Shown here in pieces: positions 50,301 through 60,764 of a DNA stretch of 64,000 nt. Positions within the stretch are counted from its first letter, which is position 1. The number at the start of each line of letters is the position of its first letter. Location: contig QJNS01000752.1 of NCBI GenBank assembly GCA_004154925.1, positions 739,986 through 803,985 of the forward strand, given 5' to 3'. This DNA comes from Monosporascus cannonballus (taxonomy: Eukaryota; Ascomycota; Sordariomycetes; Xylariales). The translations under genes were made by a program, and so were the position numbers. A model generated the notes under the pieces. The model had not been told where the DNA came from and made no database searches. It saw only the letters and a list, made by a program, of their open reading frames with translations.

Positions 50301-51430
50301 CATAACTCCGAAATTCCGAAATTGATATATTTTAATTATATAAAATAATTTAAACTCTTTAAAGATTTACGTTAAACGGTCGAAACGAATTTAGTATTTA
50401 ACATTTGTTATATAATATTAAAGACAATACAAATAATGTTACTAGGTTTATATAACGTAAATATAATGATTAATTAATAAAAAGTTCTATTTACGTTTAT
50501 CTATATACTTTTGTTTTGACAATAAAAATAAAAAAGGAAACGTTAATAAAAGGGGAAAATAATAAAAATAACTCGGAAAAAAATACAAAGTTTAGTAATT
50601 TATATTTAAAGTAAATTATTTCGAAATAATACAAGATTTAGATTTTCGAAACCGAAATTATCATATAATGGATATTATAAACTTTAAAAATCATATAATC
50701 TTTTCCAGCTAAATTTTAGAGATATAAAAATAAATATGTTTAAATAAAGTTATTTATTAATCGAATTGCGTTAATTAGCGGAGGTCTATTTTAATTTAAA
50801 ATAATAATTTTTACTCTTTTTGATATAATATTATTATAATAAATAAAAGTCGTTTAAATTATATTTCCGAACATTAATCAAGTTATATAATAATTAATAA
50901 ATAATTATGTAAACTTTTTAAAAAAGCAAATATAAAATTTATTGTTTATTTTTAGTCAATTAGTAATATGAATAATATTACGGATTATATAGAATAAATC
51001 GATGTAATATAAATAAATTTGTCGAAAACCGATAAATTATTATTCATTTTTCCAATATTATCGGAAAAATTTAAAACTTAAAAACTTAATATTTATTAAA
51101 ATTACTGTCGGAAATATATATATTATTAATAAATAATCGGAAGTTAAAAAAGTATATGGAAACAATTTTTAATAAAGTAATATTTTTGGAATAATTTGTA
51201 TGAAATATAAATATAAATTATCAATAAAATGTTGATAAAAAATATTAAAATAGAAATTAATAATATGTCGATTACAAATATTTACTAATCGGCCTTATAT
51301 TAACGATATGTAAAATAATAAAAATATCAATTTATTAAATATTATTATAATATCCGTATTTTCCAATAATACCGTATAATTAATAATAATTATGAAGAAT
51401 GAATAATCAAAAAAGGAAAAAAATAAGGAA
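47313..51430 (+). mobile_element. Family D copy 2 (right part): RNase H, integrase and 3' region, highly degraded
   Basis: Follows target duplication GTAAT of element C and continues D copy 2. A KEFKTLTIISRKYRIKIL stretch near 47,510-47,560 may be RNase H. Beyond that only similarity to D copy 1 (24,269-26,985 and 35,234-36,600) defines it. No open frame of interest; the 66-codon minus frame at 48,719-48,919 is incidental. 48,000-50,000 is near-pure A+T. Confidence 0.5.
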
Positions 51431-51640
51431 ATAACAGAATATGAAAAATACGATTAAATATCGGCAACTAATTACTGACCTACCTGCTTGGGATAATTAC
51501 AAACTCCCATACTCGGGCGAATACACATACAACCCAGATAGAAATCTATTAATACATCTACTTTTTGAAATGGTCTGTGACTGCTCGGCCATCACCTCGC
51601 TTACATATCCATTCCCTTATATTAATACGAATATTAATTG
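51430..51640. repeat. Family D terminal repeat, copy 3 (probable 3' LTR of D copy 2), little RIP damage
   Basis: The G+C-richest copy of the D terminal block (compare 36,390-36,600): CGGCAACTAATTACTGACC, GGGCGAATACACATACAACC and GGCCATCACCTCGC. Small open frames on both strands here reflect weak RIP, not a gene. Confidence 0.55.
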
Positions 51641-51866
51641 TTACGGCTTGGACCATGGTAGCAGCTCCAGTGTATATATGCAGCTGTAAGCACCAGAATA
51701 ATTGCCACAATTGCGATCATTCCACTGATGTTTTGCCCTAGTGGCGTAATGGTATGGTGCAGCTATAACAGGTAGCCTTACGTAAGGATGACCCGAAGCA
51801 AAATGGAAGAAGATTAAGCTATTTACATTTCCGAGTAAGTGGGCCACTTTGAATCGGTGGAATCAG
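51641..51866. other. Short stretch of ordinary composition between D and the TIR element
   Basis: About 226 bp with balanced base composition and no repeat partner in the window. It may be the rest of the D LTR or unique DNA. No gene is seen. Confidence 0.4.
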
Positions 51867-53205
51867 GAACTCCACCTAATGATTAATCCTAGCAATATAC
51901 ACAGATTTCCACCAAAACAGGCGATAAAAAGAAATTAATAGTAAAATAACAAATATTAAATATAAAAAAATAGAAACTATATTTATATAAAGATATTGTA
52001 TTTCACCTGAAGATCGGCGTTCATGATATTAAATTATGGCTTTAAAAACTTTTAAAGTTTAATTCAATATCAAAATTATCGTAGATATTTATAAAAAGGA
52101 TTCAAAATACTAAATTTGTTAAAATAATATATATATATATTTATAACTTTATATTTTAAGAATTAAAGGTTAATTTTAATACGCCTTGTAAAGATCTATA
52201 ATTTTTAATTTTTAATTTTTTATCATTAAATATCATAATTTATAAAGATATTTTTTTATTTTAACTACAAAATACAATCTAATGAAATTTGATTTAATCG
52301 TAGTTTCCGTTACATTTAATATAATATTTATCTTATTATAAACTTTTACTACGTTTTTTAAATAAATATCAGTTTTGCTTTTTATATTTTACTTTATAAT
52401 ATGAACATTTTATATATAAAGTATATAAAATTCGACTTTTCATATAATTTTCTATATAGAAATACAGGTATTACACTTAACCAATTTCATCAACCCGGCC
52501 GTTTTTTTGTTTTATAAATAGTATATTATATTTTATTTTTAAAACTTTTATAAATTAAAAAAAATTGAAGTAATACTAATTTAACAAATAAAAACTAAGA
52601 CAAATACGACCCGCAAAAAAAGATCTATTAAAGTAAATATATACATATATTTATTATTATTTTTATAATATCTAAATTGTAAATTGTTATCATTTTTTAA
52701 ATGTAATATTTTATTTCAAATATTAAACGTAGTTTTATACAGTAAAAGGAAGAAATTACATATAATTTCATTATATATATAAGTCATATAAATAGGACTA
52801 TATTTTATTTCATTGCTTATTATATATTTTGGTAAAGAATTAATATATAAAAACTTATCTCTATTAGTGTTTTATATATACAATAAAATCTCTGAAGTAT
52901 GATAATATATTAACGTAAATGATAATGAAATATTCTTTTTATTTATTCGCAATTTCATATTACCTTATTTTTATATATATTAGTTATAATATATATTTTT
53001 TTTCGTTTTTCACTTAGTTTAGAAATTCAATTTAAATTGTTAAATTACGTAATACGAATATTTAATAAAAATAACAGGAACAAGGCTATTATAAAATTCG
53101 ATCCTTTCTGTTTGTCTTTTTTTTAATATATTATTAATTTCTTTATATCGCGCGTTTTGGTGGAAATCCGTATGCATTGCTAGGGTAATTCATTAGGTGG
53201 GGTTC
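51867..53205. mobile_element. A+T-rich DNA element with ~80-bp terminal inverted repeats at the compartment border
   Basis: The left end (51,867-51,945) and right end (53,128-53,205) are inverted repeats. Shared blocks are CCACCTAATGA, CCTAGCAAT, GATTTCCACCAAAAC and AAGAAATTAATA. The interior (about 1.2 kb) is very A+T-rich, with no transposase frame. No target duplication could be fixed (outer bases GAACTCC and GAACCCC), so the superfamily is open. Base composition changes sharply to ordinary just outside the right end. Confidence 0.7.
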
Positions 53206-53584
53206 TAGGTTAGAGGCTATATACACCGAGGCCGTTCTTTCCGTACCTGCTCCTTAAATGAGAAAGGCGGAAGGAAGCGCCACGGCCACAAGGTTGCAGC
53301 TGCCTATTTGACAAAGCCATTAACATCGTTGTGCGTTTCAAAATACCTAGACAGGTAGCTGTGCTAGCTGCTGCCTAGTGCGTATATGCCCCAGTATCAG
53401 ATCAGTTCCCTCACAGCCTAACTCAATGTCATCCACTCTTGGGCCATATTACTCTTCCGCATAAAACTACCCAATTAAGACTATTTGCTGACCAAGAAGC
53501 ACAAAGAAAGTATTGATAAAGTAAGATGTAAACATCTTCGCAGCATAATCCGTCGTTTACCCATTCTTCGTGGGGTCCCATGTT
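53206..53584. other. Upstream region of spo11
   Basis: Ordinary composition with no gene recognised. It separates the AT-rich border element from the spo11 start by about 380 bp and so must hold the promoter. No motif can be assigned with confidence. Confidence 0.5.
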
Positions 53585-55232
53585 ATGATGGACAGGCAAC
53601 TCTCATCTGACGAGTCCTCCAACGTCGAGCTCCCTTCATTCCCAAGTATGTTTCGATACGAGGCAAGCAGTAGTGTTTCCATAGTCACCATGGGTAGCGA
53701 TCAGCCTTCCTCTACAGCTATAGTCATATCCAAGATCGAGAGCATGCTTGAATATGTTATCGATGCTCTTGCACAGAACCGAGTATTGGTGCTACCCCTA
53801 CGTACTCGTCCGTCTGGAACAGAAAGGCTCATCCGCTTCCCGAGTACAAACGCTGCTGAGGTGAAGAGATTCAGTATGCCTCTATTCTCTTCGCTTTACA
53901 GTATTCTTAACCGTGCCACTACTCACCATCTGTGATGCTTGCCTCAGCTTGCCTCCTTAAGATTCTTCATATGTCCCACGAAGCGCTCATATCTGGCGCT
54001 GTAATTACGAAGAGGTCCGTTACCTATTTCCGATTTTCCGATTCCTCGGCATCCTATTCAAGTACAAGGTAGCTAAAAGCATCTAGGAACATTTACTACC
54101 AGAATCCGGAACTCTTCGGCAGTCAGTCATATGTTGACAAGTTAGTCGACGACATCGCCTTTTCATTCGGCGTTAGGAGGAATGACCTGAACATTGTTCG
54201 TATCTATTTCATTCCACTTTTTGAGGTATTACTAAGACGGTTGGCAGATAGCTGCATTCAAAGGTATCATCGCGGGAGATGTCCGAGTCACATTAGAGGA
54301 CGGCTCTGTTCTTGATTTCAGCCTTGATGACAATGTCAGTCCTTTCGCAGAACCATGCATACCGAGGTAGCTCACAAGACTTTGGATCAGGGCACCGCCG
54401 TCCCTCAGGCGGACTCGATTCGTCAATTCGACATCGGACTAACGAGGTGGATTCTTATAATCGAGAAGGAGGTACATAACCCGCCCCTAATACCTGTTCG
54501 TGATCTGCCCCTGATCATGTATGCATAGGCGACATTTCGCTCACTAGCCACATCTCGGAACTTCTCAATGCCAGCAGCGGGCCAAGGTGTCATCGTCACA
54601 GTGAGATTGTTATTCCCCCTATCATGTGAGGACGTCTCGACGAACATCTCTCATACTTTACACAGGCTAAGGGGTATCCGGACTTGGCAACGCGTCGATT
54701 CCTCCACCTCATGCATTCATCATTTCCACATATTCCCTTTCATGCGCTTGTGGACTTCGATCCGGACGGTATTGCCATCATGCGCACTTATAAGCTTGGC
54801 AGCCGTAGTCTCAGTCACGAAGGATGCACAACTGTGCCTACTCTCTCCTGGCTCGGTCTTAGAAGCAGCGATATCCTCAGCCACCATGATCCGGCTCCGC
54901 CAACTGACATCACTTCGCCAAGTCGAGTTTTGGAGGTCCTTCCAATTTCTAGCCAGGGACCGTTTTTGGGTGGACAGTTGAGAGATTGCTCCAACTCTTG
55001 TCCGTTTCCCGAGCCCGCAGAGAGTCTTATGCCACTCACACTCACTGATCGACGAAAGGCGGCAAGGCTCATCGCTAATGTGGTCGATGATCGCAACCAG
55101 AACTACGATGATGGAGAGTTGATACACGAGTTGCAGATTATGCTGTTACTAAATATGAAAGCAGAGATCCAAGCAGTGGATGACGTAGGCTGCATAGCCC
55201 ACTGGCTAAATGACCGTTTGCTGGGCGATTAG
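53585..55232 (+). CDS. spo11: Spo11, meiotic double-strand-break protein (Topo VI A family), 7 exons, 427 aa
   Basis: Spo11 makes the DNA double-strand breaks that start meiotic recombination in the nucleus, through a tyrosyl transesterification. Model: exons 53,585-53,873, 53,948-54,014, 54,087-54,199, 54,252-54,334, 54,379-54,471, 54,529-54,600, 54,666-55,232; introns 44-74 nt; total 1,284 nt in frame. The winged-helix part begins EVKRFTCLLKIL (about residue 92); the catalytic Tyr is probably Y123 in NIYYQNPELFGSQ. The Toprim domain has IIEKEATF (Glu about 213) and VDFDPDG (Asp 269 and 271), then GSRSLSHE; the end LIHELQIMLLLNMKAEIQ is typical. The first ATG in frame is 53,585; the frame is open upstream to a GTG at 53,570. 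Introns 2 (GTCCGT) and 4 (44 nt, GTCAGT) have weaker splice signals. Length suits the family. Confidence 0.9.
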
Positions 55233-55726
55233 GGCCCATGCAACTGCGGGGGGACACGCAAGCTTTGACATCGACATCGGATATGACGGAGCATGTTGCA
55301 AAGCGTTCAATTAATTGTACTTTTCATGGCGGTTAACTACACTGACCGTAACTGACGAGTTCGAGAGCGCTCAAATTAGGGTAGTCACGTGATGGTTCCA
55401 AACCTGGCATCGAGGTTCCACCCTATCAATGGTTTTTTGCTGCAATGGACGCCTCATACTTCCCCCCCACGCGCCAAGTAACTCAGAATAAAAAAAAGAA
55501 AAAGAAAATTAAGTTTTACTAGCGATTTAGCAGGGTCAAGGTTTGAGGGGTAATCCGTCTCTGTAACAAAGTCGAGTTCGTCCGTTTGCTTTCGCTGGTT
55601 ATAAACGACGAACCCTCAAAATTTTCATTCCGGCCGGCGCCCGGTTGGCGGAAAAGACGGATCTCCGCAGGTGCGCCCCACAGTTAAAAGGGGATAAGGA
55701 AAATTGCAGGAGGGGTCATATCGAAG
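55233..55726. other. Intergenic region between spo11 and the ankyrin gene
   Basis: No gene seen. A purine-rich run (AAAAAAAGAAAAAGAAAA, 55,491-55,508) and CACGTGA near 55,386 are possible promoter features of the downstream gene. The minus-strand frame at 55,625-55,918 is a shadow of the ankyrin gene. Confidence 0.5.
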
Positions 55727-56658
55727 ATGGCGCCGAACCTCTCGGAGGACGAGATCGATGATCTCATCTATCTCGCGCGTGCGGGCGACGATGCGGAGCT
55801 CGCATGGATGCTGAAGGATCTCGCGGCGCGCGAGGGTGTCACGGAGGAGGAGGTCTTGGAGGCCGCGAGGGACGATGGCCGGGCCACGTGCCTGCATATG
55901 GCTGCCGCGAATGGGCATTCAAGTAAGTGGATTCCGCCGGCGTATTGGTCTCTGTTCGAGCAGTGGCACGGCTGGGGCAAGGAGGCTTTGTAAGGGGGCA
56001 TCTCAACCAGCCGTGGGCGTGATAAGATGAGACGGGGCTGCGCAGATGTCATATCACGCAAGTCATGTGTTAAACCTGCTGCATCTTACATGTCTACCTG
56101 ATTCCAGCGCGCGGAGTGAACACCATACTAACCCGAGCTCCAGAAACCGTAACATTCATTCTATCACTTCTGTCCATAAAGCCCCCATCATCATCAAAAC
56201 CATCATCAGCACAAGCTCCCTCGAGCTCCTCGGGTTCCCTTACCAACGCCGGGTCCGAGTCACAACAACAGCAACAATCACAACCACCATCATCACCAGC
56301 ACAGCCACTATCATCCTCGGGGGAGAAAACGCCTTACATCGACGCCAAGAACGCTTTCGGTAACACGGCCCTGCACTGGGCGTGCCTCGGCGGCCATCTC
56401 GACGTCGTCAGGCTGCTGCTGTCGCGCGGCGCCTCGCCCGCCGCCGCCAACGACAAAGCCCAGATCCCCCTGGACCTCGCCGCCTTCAACAGTCATATGC
56501 GCGTCGTCGACCACTTCCTGGCGCAGAGCCGGGACCTCGAGGGCGACAACACGAGGAACGGCGGCGAAGGCTTGGCGGCCGGCACCAAGGATGTTGAGAT
56601 TGACGAGGACGACGAGGAAGAGGAAGGGGGAAAGGTGTCGGGCGGGGGCGGGACGTAG
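55727..56658 (+). CDS. Yar1-like ankyrin-repeat protein, 2 exons, 248 aa
   Basis: Exons 55,727-55,922 and 56,108-56,658; the intron (185 nt) has a perfect GTAAGT and ends CCAG. The N-terminus (MAPNLSEDEIDDLIYLARAG) and first repeat (ATCLHMAAANGHS, about residues 53-65, split by the intron) resemble fungal Yar1. In yeast Yar1 is an ankyrin chaperone of ribosomal protein Rps3. A Ser/Pro/Gln-rich spacer (about 91-138, with a five-Gln run) separates this from a second ankyrin block (NTALHWACLGGHLDVVRLLL, 151-170, then PLDLAAFNSHMRVVDHFL). The tail is acidic (DEDDEEEE). The spacer is longer than expected between adjacent ankyrin repeats. The Yar1 role is inferred from architecture and the N-terminal motif. 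Strong codon bias (G+C-rich third positions in exon 2) supports expression. Confidence 0.8.
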
Positions 56659-57675
56659 GTTAATTGATGCGAGGCGTGGATGGCTAGCTAAGTAGGTGGA
56701 ATTACCTCCTGCATGCGGTCTTTTGACTTCGTATGGGATATGTTGACAGCCAACGGTAGAATTCTAGGATCTTGCATCGTATGCTCCACGCTTCCCCGCA
56801 CCTTTTCCCAGCTCTGTATACGCATGAAAGGTAGCCGCTGACTGGAAAAGACATGCAGCGTGCGGGCGTAAAACCGGAGTCGTAGCGCTCTAACGTCTTG
56901 TACGAGGGCTTGAGTAGATATCTGGGATCCATGCCAAGCTTCCGAGTGGAAGTCGTGTTGTCTCGGATCAGCTTGGTTGTCCGGGTGCGCCTAGATAGTA
57001 CTGCCAGAAATCCAGGGTACATTCCGTGAGCACACTCGTAGATACTCATAGAATTGAGATTGCAATATTGCTTCGAAAAAGCTGCGAGCGAGGAGTGGAG
57101 GTTGCTTACTTCATAAACTAACCATTCTCCACAGGGAGATTGTCCGTTTACGGCCCCCGATTGTGTCTCTCTAGCACTTAAATGAGGCTGCTACCTAGAG
57201 TTTCATAGCCGTAAATCAGTTCCAACAGCTGCGATGTTGGCAGCAAGTATAGAACGAAGTTCCTAGATTCAGTTATATGACCTAAATGTACGCAGTTTAT
57301 CATAAAACTTAGTATTGTCTAGAGGCGATCACTTCAGGGAGCGCAATGTGACGCCACTCGGAGTTTAGCGGCATCTTTTTGCATAATTTCCTATCTCAAG
57401 GATATTGAAACGAACAAAGCTCGAAAGAGGATCTTAATTCTAAGACGCAAAATATGGTGGTCTCAAAGTGTGGTGTCTCTTTTTTGAACCCCTGAATTCA
57501 AGCCCGCTAAACTTCGGATATTCTCCCTTGGATAGTTCGGGCTGCCAGGGCTAGTTTGATGTAACTTTTCGCCAAGCTCTATGGTTAAATATTAATGCTT
57601 TCGAGCTTCGTGGACGTTTCTATCGTAGGCTTCCAGGTATGGCCTGGGAGCCGAATTCTCACTTCCCTAGTGCAA
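56659..57675. other. Intergenic region, convergent 3' ends
   Basis: About 1 kb between the stop of the ankyrin gene (plus) and the stop of the 382-aa gene (minus). The 115-codon minus frame at 56,702-57,049 has no recognisable domain or intron context. Nothing else is supported. Confidence 0.5.
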
Positions 57676-58944
57676 TCAATCCTTCCATGTCTCTCTAACA
57701 GCTACTCCATGTAATTCGAACTCCCTGAGGTTCCACCAAGCTTCATGAATGTCCTGATCAGGGAGCCAAGCGATATGCACGATCACACCGCGACGCTGGT
57801 CCTCTCCACGAGGTGCTATCGCGAAACATTAGATTATAGGTCACAAAGCTGCCGCATAAAGAAAGGGCTTCAGGGAATGTACTCACAGGCATTAGGATGT
57901 CGTTTGCCCCTCCATTTGTTTCTTCTCCATATGCCAGGAGCGAAGGCATCGTCACAATGGCCTGGCGCTTGCGTGAGGGCCAATAGTCCAATTAGAGTCG
58001 CCATGTCGCCCCCGAGTCCACGGGATGCCTGTTTGATCTGGGGGTGGAGGTACGACTCCGAGACTATGGTAGGTACCCAGCTCGGATTGAACGCAGCGAC
58101 GCATAGCTCGGCTTCATCGCAAACTGAGATGCGGCTCACTCCACTGTCGTGGTCAAACCTCATCCTGAACCATAGCTCGCCGTGCCTCCGACTGTGCCAA
58201 TCTGTACATTCATACACGGTCCAGTCAGTTGGATCGATATCCTGCTCCTCTAACCCCTTGAAACTGCTACTGCCGCCCGTATCGACATCGCCGTGATTAC
58301 TCTCGCCTTCCAATTCGTCGACCCCCTCCCACTCTTCGTCATCTTGATAAACCGCATCCTCCTCCTCGTTCATCGGGTCCACTGACGCATCCCTCAGATT
58401 GATTACAGTTGACAAGAACGGTCCACAGTCGAAGACGGTTCGTGCCGTATGGGGAGGGCACGGCTCGTAGGTGGGGTACGGGCAGCCGTTCTCGTCTAGG
58501 GCTGCGAAGTTCCACCTCACGATCCCGCCCGGTTGGCCCGGGCCGGGCCGGAACCAATCGTATTCCGGGGCGCGGGTGGCGGTGCCATTCTTGTACCTGA
58601 AGACGCGGCCGACCCCCTCGCCGCTGCAGAAGCCCCTCCAGGTCTTCGGCGGCCGGAGGGTCCCCCACATATCGGCCTCGGGCCGGAGTTTGTTGACGAG
58701 CTCGTCTTCGAACACCTCCGCTTCGAGGACCACGAACAGGAACTCCACGTTTGGACGGCGTGAGGACCCGGGGGACCTATAGTATGCGCCGGGCCCAGGC
58801 CTGCCCGCTGGAGGCTTGAGCGCGGTGCCTTGATCTCGCGTTGGACCCCGGCGTAGGCTACGAAGGAAACAACCAAAGGAATCCTAAACGCGGATGTAAG
58901 CACTGTATCATGAATGATTCAAGCCCACTCACCATGTCGGCCAT
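57676..58944 (-). CDS. Fungal protein of unknown family, paralogue 1, 3 exons, 382 aa
   Basis: Not recognised. Model on the minus strand: exons 58,933-58,944 (MADM), 57,887-58,883 and 57,676-57,815; introns 49 nt (GTGAGT...TTTAG) and 71 nt (GTGAGT...GATAG); 1,149 nt in frame. It is homologous to the neighbour at 59,811-60,764. Shared features: EFLFVV, WGT, VFRYxNG, TVFDCGPFL (about 153-161), SGVSR, a PSWVPTIV block, GLGGDMATLIGLLALTQAPG (about 293-312), and a third exon RGVIVHIAW...EAWWNLREFELHGVAV. An acidic insert (about 177-227, rich in Asp/Glu) is absent from the neighbour. No signal peptide or membrane segment is evident. The open stop just after the second donor site would give a shorter C-terminus; conservation of exon 3 argues for splicing. 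Confidence 0.7.
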
Positions 58945-59810
58945 TGTTTCTGTGTTCTATGCGAAAATCTGCGATCTGCTGCAGAGTTGGCGGCCTGTAA
59001 TAGATTTTGCGCGATGAGAATCTTTCCATTATAAAGCCCTGGCCGAAATTCTCCGTCACAGCCACGCCGTTACGGTCACGAGAACGGTCATGCGTAGCAC
59101 AGCACAGCAGTGACGAATTGTTTAGTGCGGGGTAGAGGCAAAAGCGTTCGCTGAGAAGTAAATATCGCAGCCGCTTTTCGGGTACCAACATGAACATATG
59201 CACTCAGTCTGCGGGCTCGCAGACCCGAGTACGTCCAATCGCTTGGGGTTGAGCGGACGCGAACATTCACTCGTCGTCATGTGTGAATTTGGATGTATCT
59301 GTAAGACAGTGCAGGGAGTCCGTATTGGGCGACTAAGGCACGGAGGCTATAACTTCCCCCTATCTATATTCGTGACCGTCATGGTGACTACCGGGAATGA
59401 AGGTTCGAATTCTAGGAATAGTGAAAGCATACCAATGGTTTCACTAGTTTACTTGAAAGCCATCGAGAAAATGAACTTCGGCTATAGTGACCATTGGCGA
59501 ATAAGAGGAATGGGGGAAGGCCATCTTCAGGCAGAAGATAATAGGTCATAGTTCTATCTTCTAAGAACAATACACATTCTCGGCTCACAGACGCCAAATA
59601 GTTAGTTACGTTTCGGTCACGAATAATTAAAAGTGGCAGGAGAAATTCTTGTATGAAATACTTGGTCCCCTTAAGAATAACCCGCTTGAAACAAGGTGAA
59701 GAAGTAGAAACCGGACTATTATTGGAACCACTTTAATTCTCAAGGGTCAAACAAGGGGCATTGTTCTTAACTTCGTTTTGAACCCAGTGTATCTGACATC
59801 TGCATATTCC
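58945..59810. other. Intergenic region between the two paralogues
   Basis: 866 bp from the stop of paralogue 2 to the start of paralogue 1, both on the minus strand. It must hold the paralogue 1 promoter. The minus frame at 58,919-59,203 overlaps the paralogue 1 start in another frame and is not taken as coding. Nothing else seen. Confidence 0.5.
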
Positions 59811-60764
59811 TCATCCCTCTTCCACTGCGACGCCGTACTGTTCGAACGCTTGAAGGTTTGTCCAAGCCTGGTCGGGGTTCTGCGTTGGGTCAAGGGCGAC
59901 ATGGACAAGCACGCCTCGGGGAGGGCCGCTTTGAGCTGTGCTGTGGTCAATGACCACTCATAGGATATATGGAGTTATTATGTACATACGAATACCGGCC
60001 TCTCGTCGGCCAGTCCACCGGCGATTGTTCCAATGGCGGAAGGCGCGGCTTGCGTACCCCGGCCTTTGCGTAAGAGCCATGAGACCGAGGACAAGACCAA
60101 GTTCGCCTCCGAGACCTTCTGATCGCGGAGCATTTTCCAGGTAGTTTTTGTAGATTGTGTGGACGAGTGTCCCCAGCCAGCTAGGATGCGACCCGGCCAC
60201 CACCTTATGTGGACCGCTGGCGGCTCTCGACACACCTCCATCGTGAGAGAAATGGAGCGCCCAATACCGGAAGCTCGGGTCTGCGAGGGCGTTGATGGTT
60301 GCGTCTCCATTAGTGAAGATGCAAGGGAGAAAGGGCCCGCAGTCGAAGAGAGTGCATGCCTGATACTCGTCCAGTTCCCTGCAGACCATTACGGGCGTTA
60401 CATTGTCTTGTCCAATTTCCTCACTCCTATAAGTGATTCTTCCCGGTAGGTTTGTGCCCCGTCGAACCCAATGCATAATACGGGAGACATTCTGGATACT
60501 GCCATTATAATATCTGAAGACTGTGCCGGAAGTCTCGCCTCCGACTGAGTTAGGGGAGGTCGATGGGATAGGAGTGCCCCATTGATCCGCGTCCAGGGGG
60601 CCGGTAATAGTAAGCTCGTTTACAACGAAATAAAAGCTAAGGTCGGTGTCGTTCGATCCAATAACCTCGGCCGAGATCCTTTTCGGGTGGTGCTTGGATG
60701 AAGAGCTTTTGTGGTGGCGCGATTTGGACTTTGACGATAAGCTTCCATAAGGCCCGATTTTCAT
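59811..60764 (-). CDS. Fungal protein of unknown family, paralogue 2, 2 exons, 297 aa
   Basis: Not recognised. Minus-strand exons 59,996-60,764 and 59,811-59,935; the 60-nt intron (GTATTC...CACAG) lies where paralogue 1 has its last intron and in the same phase. 894 nt in frame. A basic Ser/Lys/His-rich N-terminus (MKIGPYGSLSSKSKS..., residues 1-30) is followed by the conserved core: LSFYFVV (about 42), WGTPIP, TVFRYYNGS, TLFDCGPFL (138-146), GGVSR, HPSWLGTLV (193-201), GLGGELGLVLGLMALTQRPG (217-236). Exon 2 ends RGVLVHVALDPTQNPDQ...FEQYGVAVEEG. The core hydrophobic segment is too Gly-rich to call a membrane helix. Alternating invariant Trp, Cys and His residues suggest a folded domain. Confidence 0.72.

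Noticed and set aside
51867..53205. Assignment of the border TIR element to hAT or Tc1/mariner
   Set aside because: Neither a matching 8-bp flank nor a flanking TA could be placed at both ends, so the superfamily was left open.
54568..55127. Several long overlapping frames on both strands (54,568-54,981; 54,720-55,127; 54,815-55,096)
   Set aside because: They overlap exon 7 of spo11 in other frames and lack domain support; the spo11 frame carries the Toprim motifs.
56702..57049. 115-codon minus-strand frame in the intergenic region
   Set aside because: No recognisable domain, no homologous partner in the window, no clear start context; length is possible by chance at this composition.
58517..58903. 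128-codon minus frame with a hydrophobic start like a signal peptide
   Set aside because: It overlaps exon 2 of paralogue 1 in another frame, and its Arg/Ser/Pro-rich tail is typical of a G+C-rich shadow frame.
58919..59203. 94-codon minus frame upstream of paralogue 1
   Set aside because: It crosses the paralogue 1 start codon and donor site in a different frame and does not join the conserved exon in frame.
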